A stretch of 60,474 nucleotides of DNA from UBA3537 sp045561735 (GTDB lineage Bacteria; Bacteroidota; Bacteroidia; Flavobacteriales; Flavobacteriaceae), in assembly GCA_045561735.1 (NCBI GenBank), contig JBJKXC010000001.1:1-60474 (forward strand), written 5' to 3'. Positions 34,450 to 43,058 of the stretch are shown here, piece by piece. How positions within the stretch are numbered: the first letter of the stretch is position 1; each line of letters begins with the position of its first letter. The notes under the pieces were generated by a model, which saw nothing but the letters and a program-made list of their open reading frames with translations, was not told the DNA's origin and made no database searches. The position numbers and the translations under genes are program-made.

Positions 34450-36018
34450 ATGAAAAAGCTACTATTAAAGGCGTTGTGTTTTATCGTAATATGTCTTTAT
34501 ATTCTAGAATGTACTCTTGACCCAAGGTTCAAAAGAGTCACAAATTTTCACCATTCAAACGTCGAGTTTAAAGCCTCAAAAAAAGACACTCTTGATCTAA
34601 TGTTTTTAGGAAGCTCACATGCCGAACAAAGCTATATTCCCTATATTTTTGACAATGTTTTAAACATAAATTCACACAACTTTGGGTGTAGCGGCCAAAG
34701 ACTGGTTGTGACCAATGCAATGCTAAAGGAATTTTTAAAAACAACAAAAGTTAAGGTCGTAGCCTTAGATTTATTTTGGGGTTCTTTTGATTATCCTGAC
34801 ACTGATGAGGAGAAGGGGCTTCAACTAATAGGACTTGACGAATTGAATTTTTCCTTGGAGAAGTTTAGGGTTTCTAACGAAATTTACGAAATTCAAGAGC
34901 TGCCTTCTGTTTTCAGCCCCACGATAAGAAATCACAATCAATGGGCGGACAAACTTTTTGGTGACAAAGCTAAAAAAACAAAACCAAAATTGCTGTGGTC
35001 AAAAGGATATGCGGGATCTCACAAGGTTTTGACCCAAGCACATTTAAAAAAAATTAAGTCTAACAATGAGAATTTTAATAACTTTATAAACAACCCTACC
35101 CGCCTCACAAAAGGGCAACGAACAAATTTTGATTTTTCGGCCTTGAAAAGAACAATTGAAATTTGTAAAAAAAACAACGTACAATTAATTTTAGTTACAG
35201 CACCAGCTTATAGCGTTTTTAATTACCCAGGATCCAAAAACTTTTATATTCAACTTGATAAATTTTGTCAGAAATCAGGCGTTGACTATATAAACTTTAA
35301 CAAATCTTTTAATGAATCTGGCTTTAACGAAAGCCACTTTAGGGACATGGGGCATTTAAACACCAAAGGTGCTGTTATGGCCACCACCAAGCTTGTTAAA
35401 TTTCTAATAAAGCGAGGCTATTTTTACTTTACAGACGATACCTTACTGCATGATAAAATAAAAATCGCATCAAAGAGTTTTATTAATGTGAAAAACATTG
35501 AACCTGATAAAAACATCAATAATTGGACACATATCAATAATGATATTAAATTTTTAGAAAAGTCAAAGTACGGCAGGGTAATACGCTTAGAACGAACTAA
35601 TGACACATCCTCTTCATATGCTGCCAGCCAAAACTTCAAAGTCGCCACTGGGCAAGAATATTCCATGAGTGTTCTTGCCAAACCATCACAGCATAAGGGC
35701 TTTTTGGGATTGAGGCTTTCAGGAGTCTATCCAGACAGGCTTGATGCTGTTTTTGATTTATTTAGTTCAGAAGTTAAAAACACTTTTTCCGGAGGGGATT
35801 TTCATTTGACTCAAGCTAGCGCTTTGGAATTGGACGACGGTTGGATAAAATGTGAAATCAGGGGGCGCGTTAGCTCCGAAAAAGTAAGAATTATATTTGG
35901 CCCTACCAACTCACGAATAAGACCTGGTATTTGGGAATCAAAAGCTGGGGGCATAAAAGAAATAAAAATCATACCAGAATCTATTGAAGTACAACAAGTT
36001 ATTGAAAAGAACAACTAG
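34450..36018 (+). CDS. SGNH hydrolase-type protein with a C-terminal beta module
   Basis: The 522-residue protein has an N-terminal membrane anchor (KKLLLKALCFIVICLYILE). A SGNH domain follows: FLGSSHAEQS at residues 52-61 (nucleophile Ser56), FGCSGQRLVVTNAM (block II Gly), a central strand VVALDLFWGS, and the catalytic Asp and His in RDMGHLN. Partners of MBOAT proteins with this plan pass acetyl groups to glycans. Residues about 350-522 form an extra module (LGLRLSGVYPDRLDAVFDLF ... RIIFGPTNSRIRPGIWES ... IIPESIEVQ) that is clearly related to the whole mature part of the protein at 38242-38937. The ATG at 34450 is chosen because it begins the membrane anchor. Confidence 0.85.
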   Translation: MKKLLLKALCFIVICLYILECTLDPRFKRVTNFHHSNVEFKASKKDTLDLMFLGSSHAEQSYIPYIFDNVLNINSHNFGCSGQRLVVTNAMLKEFLKTTKVKVVALDLFWGSFDYPDTDEEKGLQLIGLDELNFSLEKFRVSNEIYEIQELPSVFSPTIRNHNQWADKLFGDKAKKTKPKLLWSKGYAGSHKVLTQAHLKKIKSNNENFNNFINNPTRLTKGQRTNFDFSALKRTIEICKKNNVQLILVTAPAYSVFNYPGSKNFYIQLDKFCQKSGVDYINFNKSFNESGFNESHFRDMGHLNTKGAVMATTKLVKFLIKRGYFYFTDDTLLHDKIKIASKSFINVKNIEPDKNINNWTHINNDIKFLEKSKYGRVIRLERTNDTSSSYAASQNFKVATGQEYSMSVLAKPSQHKGFLGLRLSGVYPDRLDAVFDLFSSEVKNTFSGGDFHLTQASALELDDGWIKCEIRGRVSSEKVRIIFGPTNSRIRPGIWESKAGGIKEIKIIPESIEVQQVIEKNN

Positions 36019-36044
36019 ACAATGTCGCCACAAAATATTAAGAG

Positions 36045-37139
36045 TTGACTGATAAAAATAATAAATACATAATATTACAAACGGTTGCGCCAGACTACAG
36101 GTCAAAGTTTTATAATTTTTTAAACAACCATTTAGGACAAAAATTTTCAGTTTTTGCAGGCTCAAAATATTTTCAGGAGACAATAAAAACAGACGAAAAT
36201 ACAGCTGGTTACGTCAAGATTATTAATTTTTATTTATTTAAAAGAACGCTTTTATTCCAATTTGGAATGTGGCGGGCAGCAATGGGCGCTAAAGTTCTTG
36301 TAGTAGAGTTAAATCCCAGAATAATTTCTAATTGGATAATTTTAATTTTTAGAAAAATAATAAGGAAAAAAACAATTGTTTGGGGACATCTTTGGTCACG
36401 CAAAGGAAAAGCAAGCCCAACTAACATATTAAGAACGATAATGAGGTCTATAAGTGACAAAACAATTGTTTATACGCTCTCTCAAATGAGGGAATTAGAG
36501 CTCGCCGAACCTAGCACTTCGGTAGAATATGCCCCCAATGCTATTTATCAAAATGACGATACTATTAGTCCGCCATTAAGGCCTGAACCGGAAATCAATA
36601 ATTTAATATATGTAGGGCGCTTGGTCCCATCAAAAAAGCCAATGCTACTTTTAAAGGCGTTCCACAACTCAATTAAGGAGCTAGGCCATGAAGTAAAGTT
36701 GTACATTATTGGCGAAGGCCCTGAAAAACAAAAAATACAAGATTACTGTAAAACGCACAAATTATTAGACAGGGTTTACACGCCCGGCCATTTGAATGAT
36801 TACAATACTTTATCAGAGTTTTATTCAACCTCATTTTTTAGCATATCGCCAGGCTATGTAGGACTGTCAATTACCCAAAGCTTGTGGTTTGGAGTTCCGA
36901 TGCTAATCTCCAAACAAGAAAACCATTCTCCAGAAATTGAGCTCGCAAAAGAAGAATTCAATGCGTTATATTTTGATTCTGACAACGAAAGAGATTTAAA
37001 AGAGAAAATAATAACTATTTTTAACAATCGCTCAAAGTGGTACAATAGAAGGGATCAAATTTCTAAAAACTGTAGAGAGAAATATTCAATCGAAGCAATG
37101 GCGGGAGCATTTATTAAAGCATTTCAAAACAACGCTTAA
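36045..37139 (+). CDS. Glycosyltransferase family 4
   Basis: This 364-residue protein has a GT-B fold with the GT4 C-terminal features NLIYVGRLVPSKKPMLLLKA, YIIGEGPEKQKIQ and ISPGYVGLSITQSLWFGVPM, in which E-x7-E is partly altered. The N terminus YIILQTVAPDYRSKFYNFL matches transferases that begin directly with this strand, so the TTG at 36045 is accepted as start, and no ATG fits. It would add one sugar to the repeat unit on the cytoplasmic side. Donor and acceptor cannot be told. It is four bases from the next transferase gene. Confidence 0.85.
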   Translation: MTDKNNKYIILQTVAPDYRSKFYNFLNNHLGQKFSVFAGSKYFQETIKTDENTAGYVKIINFYLFKRTLLFQFGMWRAAMGAKVLVVELNPRIISNWIILIFRKIIRKKTIVWGHLWSRKGKASPTNILRTIMRSISDKTIVYTLSQMRELELAEPSTSVEYAPNAIYQNDDTISPPLRPEPEINNLIYVGRLVPSKKPMLLLKAFHNSIKELGHEVKLYIIGEGPEKQKIQDYCKTHKLLDRVYTPGHLNDYNTLSEFYSTSFFSISPGYVGLSITQSLWFGVPMLISKQENHSPEIELAKEEFNALYFDSDNERDLKEKIITIFNNRSKWYNRRDQISKNCREKYSIEAMAGAFIKAFQNNA

Positions 37140-37143
37140 TACA

Positions 37144-38238
37144 ATGGCAAATTTAAAAAAAGTTTTAATTATCGGGCCATTCCCACCACCAATTACCGGA
37201 AACGGACTTTCAAATAAAGTCGTATATGAAGGCGCTAAAGAAAAAGAAGATATAATCACTGACAGAATCTCCACATCAAGCAAAAAGTTTGACGAAAGCG
37301 TGGGAAGTTTTTCTTTTAAAAAGGTTTTTAATGCTGTTTACTACAATTTAAAAGTTTATAAAGTAGCTCGTGCGGATGTTTTATACATTACTCCAGGACA
37401 ATCTTTTTTTGGTATCGTTAAATATGCCTTTTTTATAATCGTAGCCAAATTATGTAGGAAAAAGATTATTGTTCACATTCACGGAAACTTTTTACATCAG
37501 GAATATGACAAATTAAAAAAAACAAATAAGATGATTGCAAAGAAACTTATAGGGGCAGCGAATTATGGCATTGTATTATCAAAATCACTAAAGAAGAATT
37601 TATCACCCTTTATAGCTGACGAAAAAATAGAGACAGTAAATAATTTTTTTGAGGACTATTTGACAGAAAGCATTGAAGATGTTCTAGAGAATAAGTGTTT
37701 GGAGAAACTCAAAATCATATATTTAAGTAATTTAATGCAGGAAAAGGGCATTATGGATCTATTAAGCGCCATAGAACTTTTGCAGAAAAACAACATTAAT
37801 TATGAAGCGAAAATAGCAGGCAATATTGATATTAAAATCAAAGACAATATTTTAAAAAAAATTAGTGAACTACAAAATGTAACATATTTGGGCGTTGTTG
37901 AATCTGAGAGGAAAAAGAACCTTTTGTTGTGGGGGAATGTTTTTGTTTTTCCAACATATTACAAAATGGAAGGGCAGCCGATAGCATTAATTGAAGCCAT
38001 GGTAACAGGCAACGTCTTATTGTCTACAAATCATGCCGGAATCCCAGAAATTTTTAGTGAAAAGAACGGATGTTTTATCAAGAAAAGGGACCCCCAGGAC
38101 ATTTATCAAAAGCTAATTAAGATTAAAAACAACTCCAATTATTATCAAGATATAATAAAGCACAATCATTCATATGCAAAGAAAAAGTTCAAAAAAGAAT
38201 TATTTTTGGACAAAATATTGGAAATAATAATGCGCTAA
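37144..38238 (+). CDS. Glycosyltransferase family 4
   Basis: The 364-residue GT-B protein starts LKKVLIIGPFPPPITGNGLS, the glycine-rich N-terminal loop of GT4 enzymes, and has KIIVHIHGNFL. The C-terminal half contains LKIIYLSNLMQEKGIMDLLS, NVFVFPTYYKMEGQPIALIE with the E-x7-E donor-binding motif (EGQPIALIE), and STNHAGIPEIFSEKNGCFI. It adds a sugar to the lipid-linked repeat. The lipoprotein gene with the shared beta module starts three bases after its stop. Confidence 0.9.
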   Translation: MANLKKVLIIGPFPPPITGNGLSNKVVYEGAKEKEDIITDRISTSSKKFDESVGSFSFKKVFNAVYYNLKVYKVARADVLYITPGQSFFGIVKYAFFIIVAKLCRKKIIVHIHGNFLHQEYDKLKKTNKMIAKKLIGAANYGIVLSKSLKKNLSPFIADEKIETVNNFFEDYLTESIEDVLENKCLEKLKIIYLSNLMQEKGIMDLLSAIELLQKNNINYEAKIAGNIDIKIKDNILKKISELQNVTYLGVVESERKKNLLLWGNVFVFPTYYKMEGQPIALIEAMVTGNVLLSTNHAGIPEIFSEKNGCFIKKRDPQDIYQKLIKIKNNSNYYQDIIKHNHSYAKKKFKKELFLDKILEIIMR

Positions 38239-38241
38239 ACC

Positions 38242-38937
38242 ATGCTTGTGAAAATAAACTTTTATAACATCCAGCCTATTGTTGTGAACAGGGTTTTAAA
38301 CATAATTCTAATGAGTCTTGTACTTAGTTGCAATCAATTAAAATCCTCCAGCGCTAGAACAGACAGCGATAAAGTCAATCCAAATCAAAAACAAGTTAAA
38401 GCCGATTTGATTATACCAGCCATTGGAGATTGGGAGTTAAGAGGAATTTCCGCCAAAATAGTAGATGACAAGCATCAAGATCAAGCAGGCCTCAAATTAA
38501 CTATTATAGACCACTACGAACCTTATAGCTTTGTAGCAATAAACAATATAAAAATTGGATATATGGGCGGCAATTATAGAATTACTATAGTCGCTAAAAA
38601 CTCTACTGAAGCAGCTCTATTAGGACTTAGAGTGCAAGAGGTTTACCCAAACAGATTTGATGTCGTTTATGATTTAAAAAATCAATCTGTAGTAGGTATA
38701 TTTAAAGAAAGTGAGTTAGTTCAAAATGAAGTAATTAGGGTTGAGCCATTGGAAGGCATGTGGTGTAGATACACTCTTGATGCAGAGATAAAATCAAGTT
38801 ATTTCAGGCTGATATTTGGGCCGACAGATGCTTCTGAAAAACAAGTTAGCATATGGGAGGCGTATGATAATTCTAAAAATGGGCAAGACATTCTTATATT
38901 GCCAGAAAGTTTAAAAGTTCAAGAATTAGAAAATTAA
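38242..38937 (+). CDS. Lipoprotein made of the beta module shared with the SGNH protein
   Basis: The 231-residue protein has a signal ending MSLVLSC (Cys30), a short Ser/Lys-rich linker, and then a domain from about residue 62 to the end. That domain aligns with the C terminus of the SGNH protein: LGLRVQEVYPNRFDVVYDL against LGLRLSGVYPDRLDAVFDLF, RLIFGPTDASEKQVSIWEA against RIIFGPTNSRIRPGIWES, and LPESLKVQELEN against IPESIEVQ. Alternating hydrophobic residues and short strands suggest a beta-sandwich like a carbohydrate-binding module. I know no named family for it. Its location between transferase and flippase genes suggests it binds the polysaccharide made here, which is inference. Confidence 0.7.
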   Translation: MLVKINFYNIQPIVVNRVLNIILMSLVLSCNQLKSSSARTDSDKVNPNQKQVKADLIIPAIGDWELRGISAKIVDDKHQDQAGLKLTIIDHYEPYSFVAINNIKIGYMGGNYRITIVAKNSTEAALLGLRVQEVYPNRFDVVYDLKNQSVVGIFKESELVQNEVIRVEPLEGMWCRYTLDAEIKSSYFRLIFGPTDASEKQVSIWEAYDNSKNGQDILILPESLKVQELEN

Positions 38938-38941
38938 ACAC

Positions 38942-40198
38942 ATGATAGGCTTCAAAAAGAAAGAAACGCACACCATTTTATCTAATTTTTTCTCTTTGAC
39001 AATTCTTCAAGTGGCGAATTATATTTTACCACTTATAATCCTGCCTTTTTTGGTTAGAGTTCTTGATTTAGAAAACTTTGGGATTGTCATGTTTTCTCAA
39101 GCGCTTATTACATTTATTGTTATTGCGGTTGATTTTGGATTTGATATTAGTGGCACAAGAGAGATTAGCATTTCAAACACTAACAAAGAAAGAATATCCA
39201 AAGTGTTTTCTGCAATTATTACAATAAAGATATTGCTCATTTTTTTATGGCTTTTAATATTGATATTATTGGTAGAATGCATTCCCAAACTAAAAGTCAA
39301 TTCTAACATTTATTATTTAAATTTTGGAGTAGTTATTGGCCAAGGACTTTTCCCAGGCTGGTTTTTCCAGGGTATTCAAAGAATGAAATTTGTAACCATT
39401 ATAAACATTCTTGCAAAGTTAATTTTTACGCTTTTGATATTTTTTATTGTAAACAAAGAAGAAGACTTCTACTTAGTGCCTGCTTTTAATTCTATTGGGT
39501 TTTTAATTGCAGGAATTATTGGATTGTTTTTAGCATTTAAACACGTCAGCATTAGAAAGCCGGAGATTAGTTTAATAAAAAAACTTTTTAAAGATTCTGT
39601 TACTTTGTTCTCTGGCAAGTTGGCTACAAATATCTTTACCACATGTAATATTTTGATTTTAGGGCTTTTTGCAGGCAATACAATTGTAGGAATATTCTCT
39701 AGCTTCGAAAAGCTAATTTTAGCGATTAAAAACATTTATACGCCATTTTTTCAAGCTGCGTTCCCTTGGTTAGCAAATAAGCCAGAGCACGAAAAAAGGG
39801 CATTCATAAAGAAAACAGTTCCCTATGTTTTTTTGGTAGGAGCTTTCACATGTTTAACAATAATAATTTTTGGAGACGAAATTTTAATGCTGGTATTTAA
39901 TAATTCAAGTTTAAACCAATACTCTATAGTGTTTAAAGTTTTTAGTGTTATCGGTATTGTTTCTGGGCTTAATATGGTATACATTTCTTTGTATCTTCCT
40001 GCTGCAAAAAAATATGAGGTGAGGATGAAAATTTTTATTACAGCTGCCGTATTTCACCTCCTTGTCAGTATGATATTGACACCATTTTATCAAATTTATG
40101 GGATAGTGTTATCAGTAATTTTAACTGAATCGTTCTTACTGTTATTGGGGTATTATTATTTTAAAAGCGGGAATGTTTCTGCAAAAAATACTTTTTAG
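38942..40198 (+). CDS. Wzx-type polysaccharide flippase
   Basis: The 418-residue protein has 12-14 predicted membrane segments and the Wzx/MOP opening SNFFSLTILQVANYILPLII followed by LPFLVRVLDLENFGIVMF. FVVIAVDFGFDISGTREIS-like and FPGWFFQGIQRMK segments are also typical of O-antigen flippases. It would move the lipid-linked repeat unit across the inner membrane. It follows the lipoprotein gene by four bases, and its 3' end overlaps the polymerase frame if that gene starts at 40173. Confidence 0.9.
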   Translation: MIGFKKKETHTILSNFFSLTILQVANYILPLIILPFLVRVLDLENFGIVMFSQALITFIVIAVDFGFDISGTREISISNTNKERISKVFSAIITIKILLIFLWLLILILLVECIPKLKVNSNIYYLNFGVVIGQGLFPGWFFQGIQRMKFVTIINILAKLIFTLLIFFIVNKEEDFYLVPAFNSIGFLIAGIIGLFLAFKHVSIRKPEISLIKKLFKDSVTLFSGKLATNIFTTCNILILGLFAGNTIVGIFSSFEKLILAIKNIYTPFFQAAFPWLANKPEHEKRAFIKKTVPYVFLVGAFTCLTIIIFGDEILMLVFNNSSLNQYSIVFKVFSVIGIVSGLNMVYISLYLPAAKKYEVRMKIFITAAVFHLLVSMILTPFYQIYGIVLSVILTESFLLLLGYYYFKSGNVSAKNTF

Positions 40199-41483
40199 AG
40201 AAAAATTTAGTTGTTTATTCATGAGCATTGTTGTTTTCATTATAGTTGTTTATTATTGCTTTAAGAAGCCAATCTTGGGCCTTGCACTATTACTTCAAAC
40301 TAATATTATCCGAGGCGCATTGAAAATAGACTATGTTGACCCTTGTTTTGGCTGTCCAAACGAACCAGATATTTTTTTAGGCATGGTCATGCCTTTGGTT
40401 GGATTCTCACTAATTTTACTAAGATCAGACTTCATCAAAAAAGAAATCAAATACCCAATTGATGTAGCAGATTTTTACTTTTTTAGTTTACTTTTTGTGC
40501 TTCTTTTCACATCGGCTTATGCTTACGATACAGCCGCAGCCTTAGGGGTCTTTTTTAAATTTTTGTTTTTGAGTTTTGCCTTTTTTTTCACATCTAAAAT
40601 TGTTATAGCTAACTCAAGCGAACCCAAGCACCTTATTGGCTTGTTTTTACTTTGTTCATATTGGCTGTCAATCTTTTTTGGAATTATAGCATCAATTTTA
40701 TATGTACAAAAAGGTTTTGGCCAAGGCTATTGGCGCCTAACAATCCCAGGAGTACACCCAATTCCCTACAGCCAGCTAATCGGCCTTGGAGCGATTGCAT
40801 CTTTTTTAATCTTCGTAACCAATGGAGCCTACTTTAACATTAAATCAAAATTCCGACTAAATTTTAATAAGGTTATTTTGCCATTTTTATTAATTGTCCT
40901 CTTTGCCACAAACACTAGAGGCGTTATGGTTTCATTTTTTGCATTCGTACTGTTTTATATTGTTTTGTCAAAAGTTAAAATCAAAAAATCAGTTCTTTAT
41001 ATTTCAGGAAGTGTTGTTGGACTTATATTGTTTCTCGCCATAGCCTATATTGATTTTGATGTTTTATTTGAAAGGCTTTTTTCTAGTTATACTAAAAAAT
41101 CAACCAGTGATCGCTTTATTGCCTACTATGACAGCCTGCAGCTATTTATCAGCCACCCTTTCGGAATTGGTTCTGAGGCCTTCCAGTACTTCTCGATATT
41201 ACCCTATCCTCACAACTATTTTTTAGAGTTAATTGCACAGTATGGCATTTTTGGGCTGGCTCTTGCCATTCTTCTAGCCCTGGTTTTGTTGTATATGTTT
41301 TTTATCACAACTCGGCTTAAAAAAAGGGACAATACTATTGTGATATTATTTTGTTTGGTATTGTATTTTTTTATTGAGGCAATGTTTAGTTTCACAATAT
41401 GGATGCACAAGGGCTTCTGTCTAACAATGGGCTTTTTCATGGCGTATTTCTATATTTACAAAGCAAAAAAAGTGAATTTATGA
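40173..41483 (+). CDS. O-antigen polymerase/ligase-like protein (first copy)
   Basis: The 436-residue membrane protein has about ten hydrophobic segments and a Wzy_C-type periplasmic loop: TNTRGVMVSFFAF, SDRFIAYYDSLQLFISHPFG with IGSEAF, and PHNYFLELIAQYGIFGLALA. It probably polymerises the repeat units (Wzy role) or ligates the chain, and the sequence cannot decide which. Two ATGs are possible, at 40173 (overlapping the flippase gene by 26 bases) and at 40221 (MSIVVFIIVVYY), where the first helix begins. Its TGA overlaps the ATG of the next gene in an ATGA. Confidence 0.82.
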   Translation: MFLQKILFREKFSCLFMSIVVFIIVVYYCFKKPILGLALLLQTNIIRGALKIDYVDPCFGCPNEPDIFLGMVMPLVGFSLILLRSDFIKKEIKYPIDVADFYFFSLLFVLLFTSAYAYDTAAALGVFFKFLFLSFAFFFTSKIVIANSSEPKHLIGLFLLCSYWLSIFFGIIASILYVQKGFGQGYWRLTIPGVHPIPYSQLIGLGAIASFLIFVTNGAYFNIKSKFRLNFNKVILPFLLIVLFATNTRGVMVSFFAFVLFYIVLSKVKIKKSVLYISGSVVGLILFLAIAYIDFDVLFERLFSSYTKKSTSDRFIAYYDSLQLFISHPFGIGSEAFQYFSILPYPHNYFLELIAQYGIFGLALAILLALVLLYMFFITTRLKKRDNTIVILFCLVLYFFIEAMFSFTIWMHKGFCLTMGFFMAYFYIYKAKKVNL

Positions 41484-42742
41484 AAGGCCTATTTAAGAGT
41501 TGGCATCCCAAATTATTTTTTGCCCCGATCATTCTATTTGGGATGTATCCTTTAATCCCAGAAAGGCAGGAAAGTTTTTTGCCTATTTTTTTACTATTGA
41601 CGGCCGTTTATTTTTATTTTAAGAATCCAAATAGAGAGGTTTTTTTAAAGCCATTTTTTATTTTAAGCAGTCTTTTTTTCATTTACTTGTTAAGCCTTAC
41701 ATTCTCCTCCAATTTATCTTACGGCCTGAAAAAAATGGAAACAGCGCTAAGCCTTATTGTGTTTCCAATATGTTATTTTCTTTTTTTAAAAAAATATCCT
41801 ATTGATTTTGAGAATATTAAAAAAGTTTTTCAAAATGTGTTTTTTGTTGCAAATGTTGTTTATGGTGCGCTTTCGTGTTATTTAATACAATTTTATAAAT
41901 CTCCTAAATTTTTATTTACCGATGCATCATTTATTAGAAGCGCAATAAGCGATATTCCATTAATCGGCGAGCACCCAATTTACGTGTCAATTTTCTTTTC
42001 CTTGGCGCTAATGTGTGGGTTTTCTCGTGCTTCCGATTTGAAAAATCCGCTGTTAAAATTATTAGTTGTTCTAGGAATGCTTTTTATTACTGGAATTCTT
42101 TTGGCAATCATGAGCAAGGGAATTATTATTGCATTGATTACGTCGACTTTTTCCATTTGGCTGTTAAGACTAAGAGGAGGGTCAAAACTCTGGATGTTAA
42201 TGGGGCTGATTGTTTTTCTGGCTATAATTCTTTCAATACCCAAGCAAAACAATCGTTTTTACGAGCTTGTAGACAAGCAATCTTTTGAAAAAATAGATAT
42301 TAATAACTCTACAAATGTTAGATTCCATATTTTTAAAGCATCTATTCAATTAATAAAAGATAGCCCCTTGTTTGGCTATGGAATCGGTGATGTCCAGGAT
42401 CAGCTAGACGCCAAATACAGCTTGATGGGGCTAAACCTTCCAAAGAGAAAATTTAACTCTCACAATCAATATCTCTTTATTTGTTTGAATTCAGGCTTAG
42501 TAGGGCTTTCGATCTTTCTATTTTTTGTTTTCTATGTTTTTAAAACAGCCTTTTTAAAAAGAGATTATTTTTTATTGGGGATTCTAGTGTTTTTTCTTGT
42601 TGCATTTTTATTTGAAAATGTTCTAAGCAGACAGTCGGGGGTTATCTTGTTTTCCTTTTTAATAAACACCCACATGTTGCATCATACATTTAAACTTAAT
42701 GAACTTAAAAACGCCCAGCCTGTTCCTAGAAAGCAGGAGTAG
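41480..42742 (+). CDS. O-antigen polymerase/ligase-like protein (second copy)
   Basis: The 420-residue membrane protein has the same overall plan as its upstream neighbour and the Wzy_C motifs MSKGIIIALITSTFSIWLLR, ASIQLIKDSPLFGYGIGDVQ and SHNQYLFICLNSGLVGLSIF. Sequence similarity between the two is only at these motifs, so they are not a recent duplication. One is likely the polymerase and the other a ligase, or each serves a different glycan. The ATG at 41480 (MKGLFKSWHPKLF) lies in an ATGA overlap with the preceding stop, implying translational coupling. Confidence 0.82.
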   Translation: MKGLFKSWHPKLFFAPIILFGMYPLIPERQESFLPIFLLLTAVYFYFKNPNREVFLKPFFILSSLFFIYLLSLTFSSNLSYGLKKMETALSLIVFPICYFLFLKKYPIDFENIKKVFQNVFFVANVVYGALSCYLIQFYKSPKFLFTDASFIRSAISDIPLIGEHPIYVSIFFSLALMCGFSRASDLKNPLLKLLVVLGMLFITGILLAIMSKGIIIALITSTFSIWLLRLRGGSKLWMLMGLIVFLAIILSIPKQNNRFYELVDKQSFEKIDINNSTNVRFHIFKASIQLIKDSPLFGYGIGDVQDQLDAKYSLMGLNLPKRKFNSHNQYLFICLNSGLVGLSIFLFFVFYVFKTAFLKRDYFLLGILVFFLVAFLFENVLSRQSGVILFSFLINTHMLHHTFKLNELKNAQPVPRKQE

Positions 42743-43058
42743 TAGAATTCTTGACAACCCTTAAGATCATTTCATGGCATAATTATTTCTTACCCCGCCA
42801 TTCTATATATTACGCACAAAAGAAAGGGACATTATTTGATTAGGCCGAGGTTGTTTTTGCCGTCCTAAGACGCTATATTTATTAAATCAGACAGGCCCCG
42901 GCATTAACTAATGCTAAAATAAAGTTGCTGTTGAGTAAAATATTTCATAAAGAAATTAGTTATAAAGACTGCAGCCGTGAAGCGGTTTTTGGTGGTAAAG
43001 ACAATTACACCCGAATGATGGCAAAAACAACAGAGCACGCAGTAATTACCCCCTTATT
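42743..43058 (+). other. Non-coding gap inside the polysaccharide locus
   Basis: This 316-base stretch between the second polymerase-like gene and the WcaI-like transferase splits the locus into two parts. I see no RNA gene and no exact TAnnTTTG box. TATATTTA at 42871-42878 is one base off. An open frame of about 60 codons runs from about 42896 to the TAA at 43078, but it has no ATG near its beginning, no known motif, and overlaps the next gene. It may be leader sequence or a decayed gene. Confidence 0.5.

Noticed and set aside
40173..42742. Tandem duplication of a polymerase gene
   Set aside because: The two proteins share only short Wzy_C motifs, so they are not recent copies.
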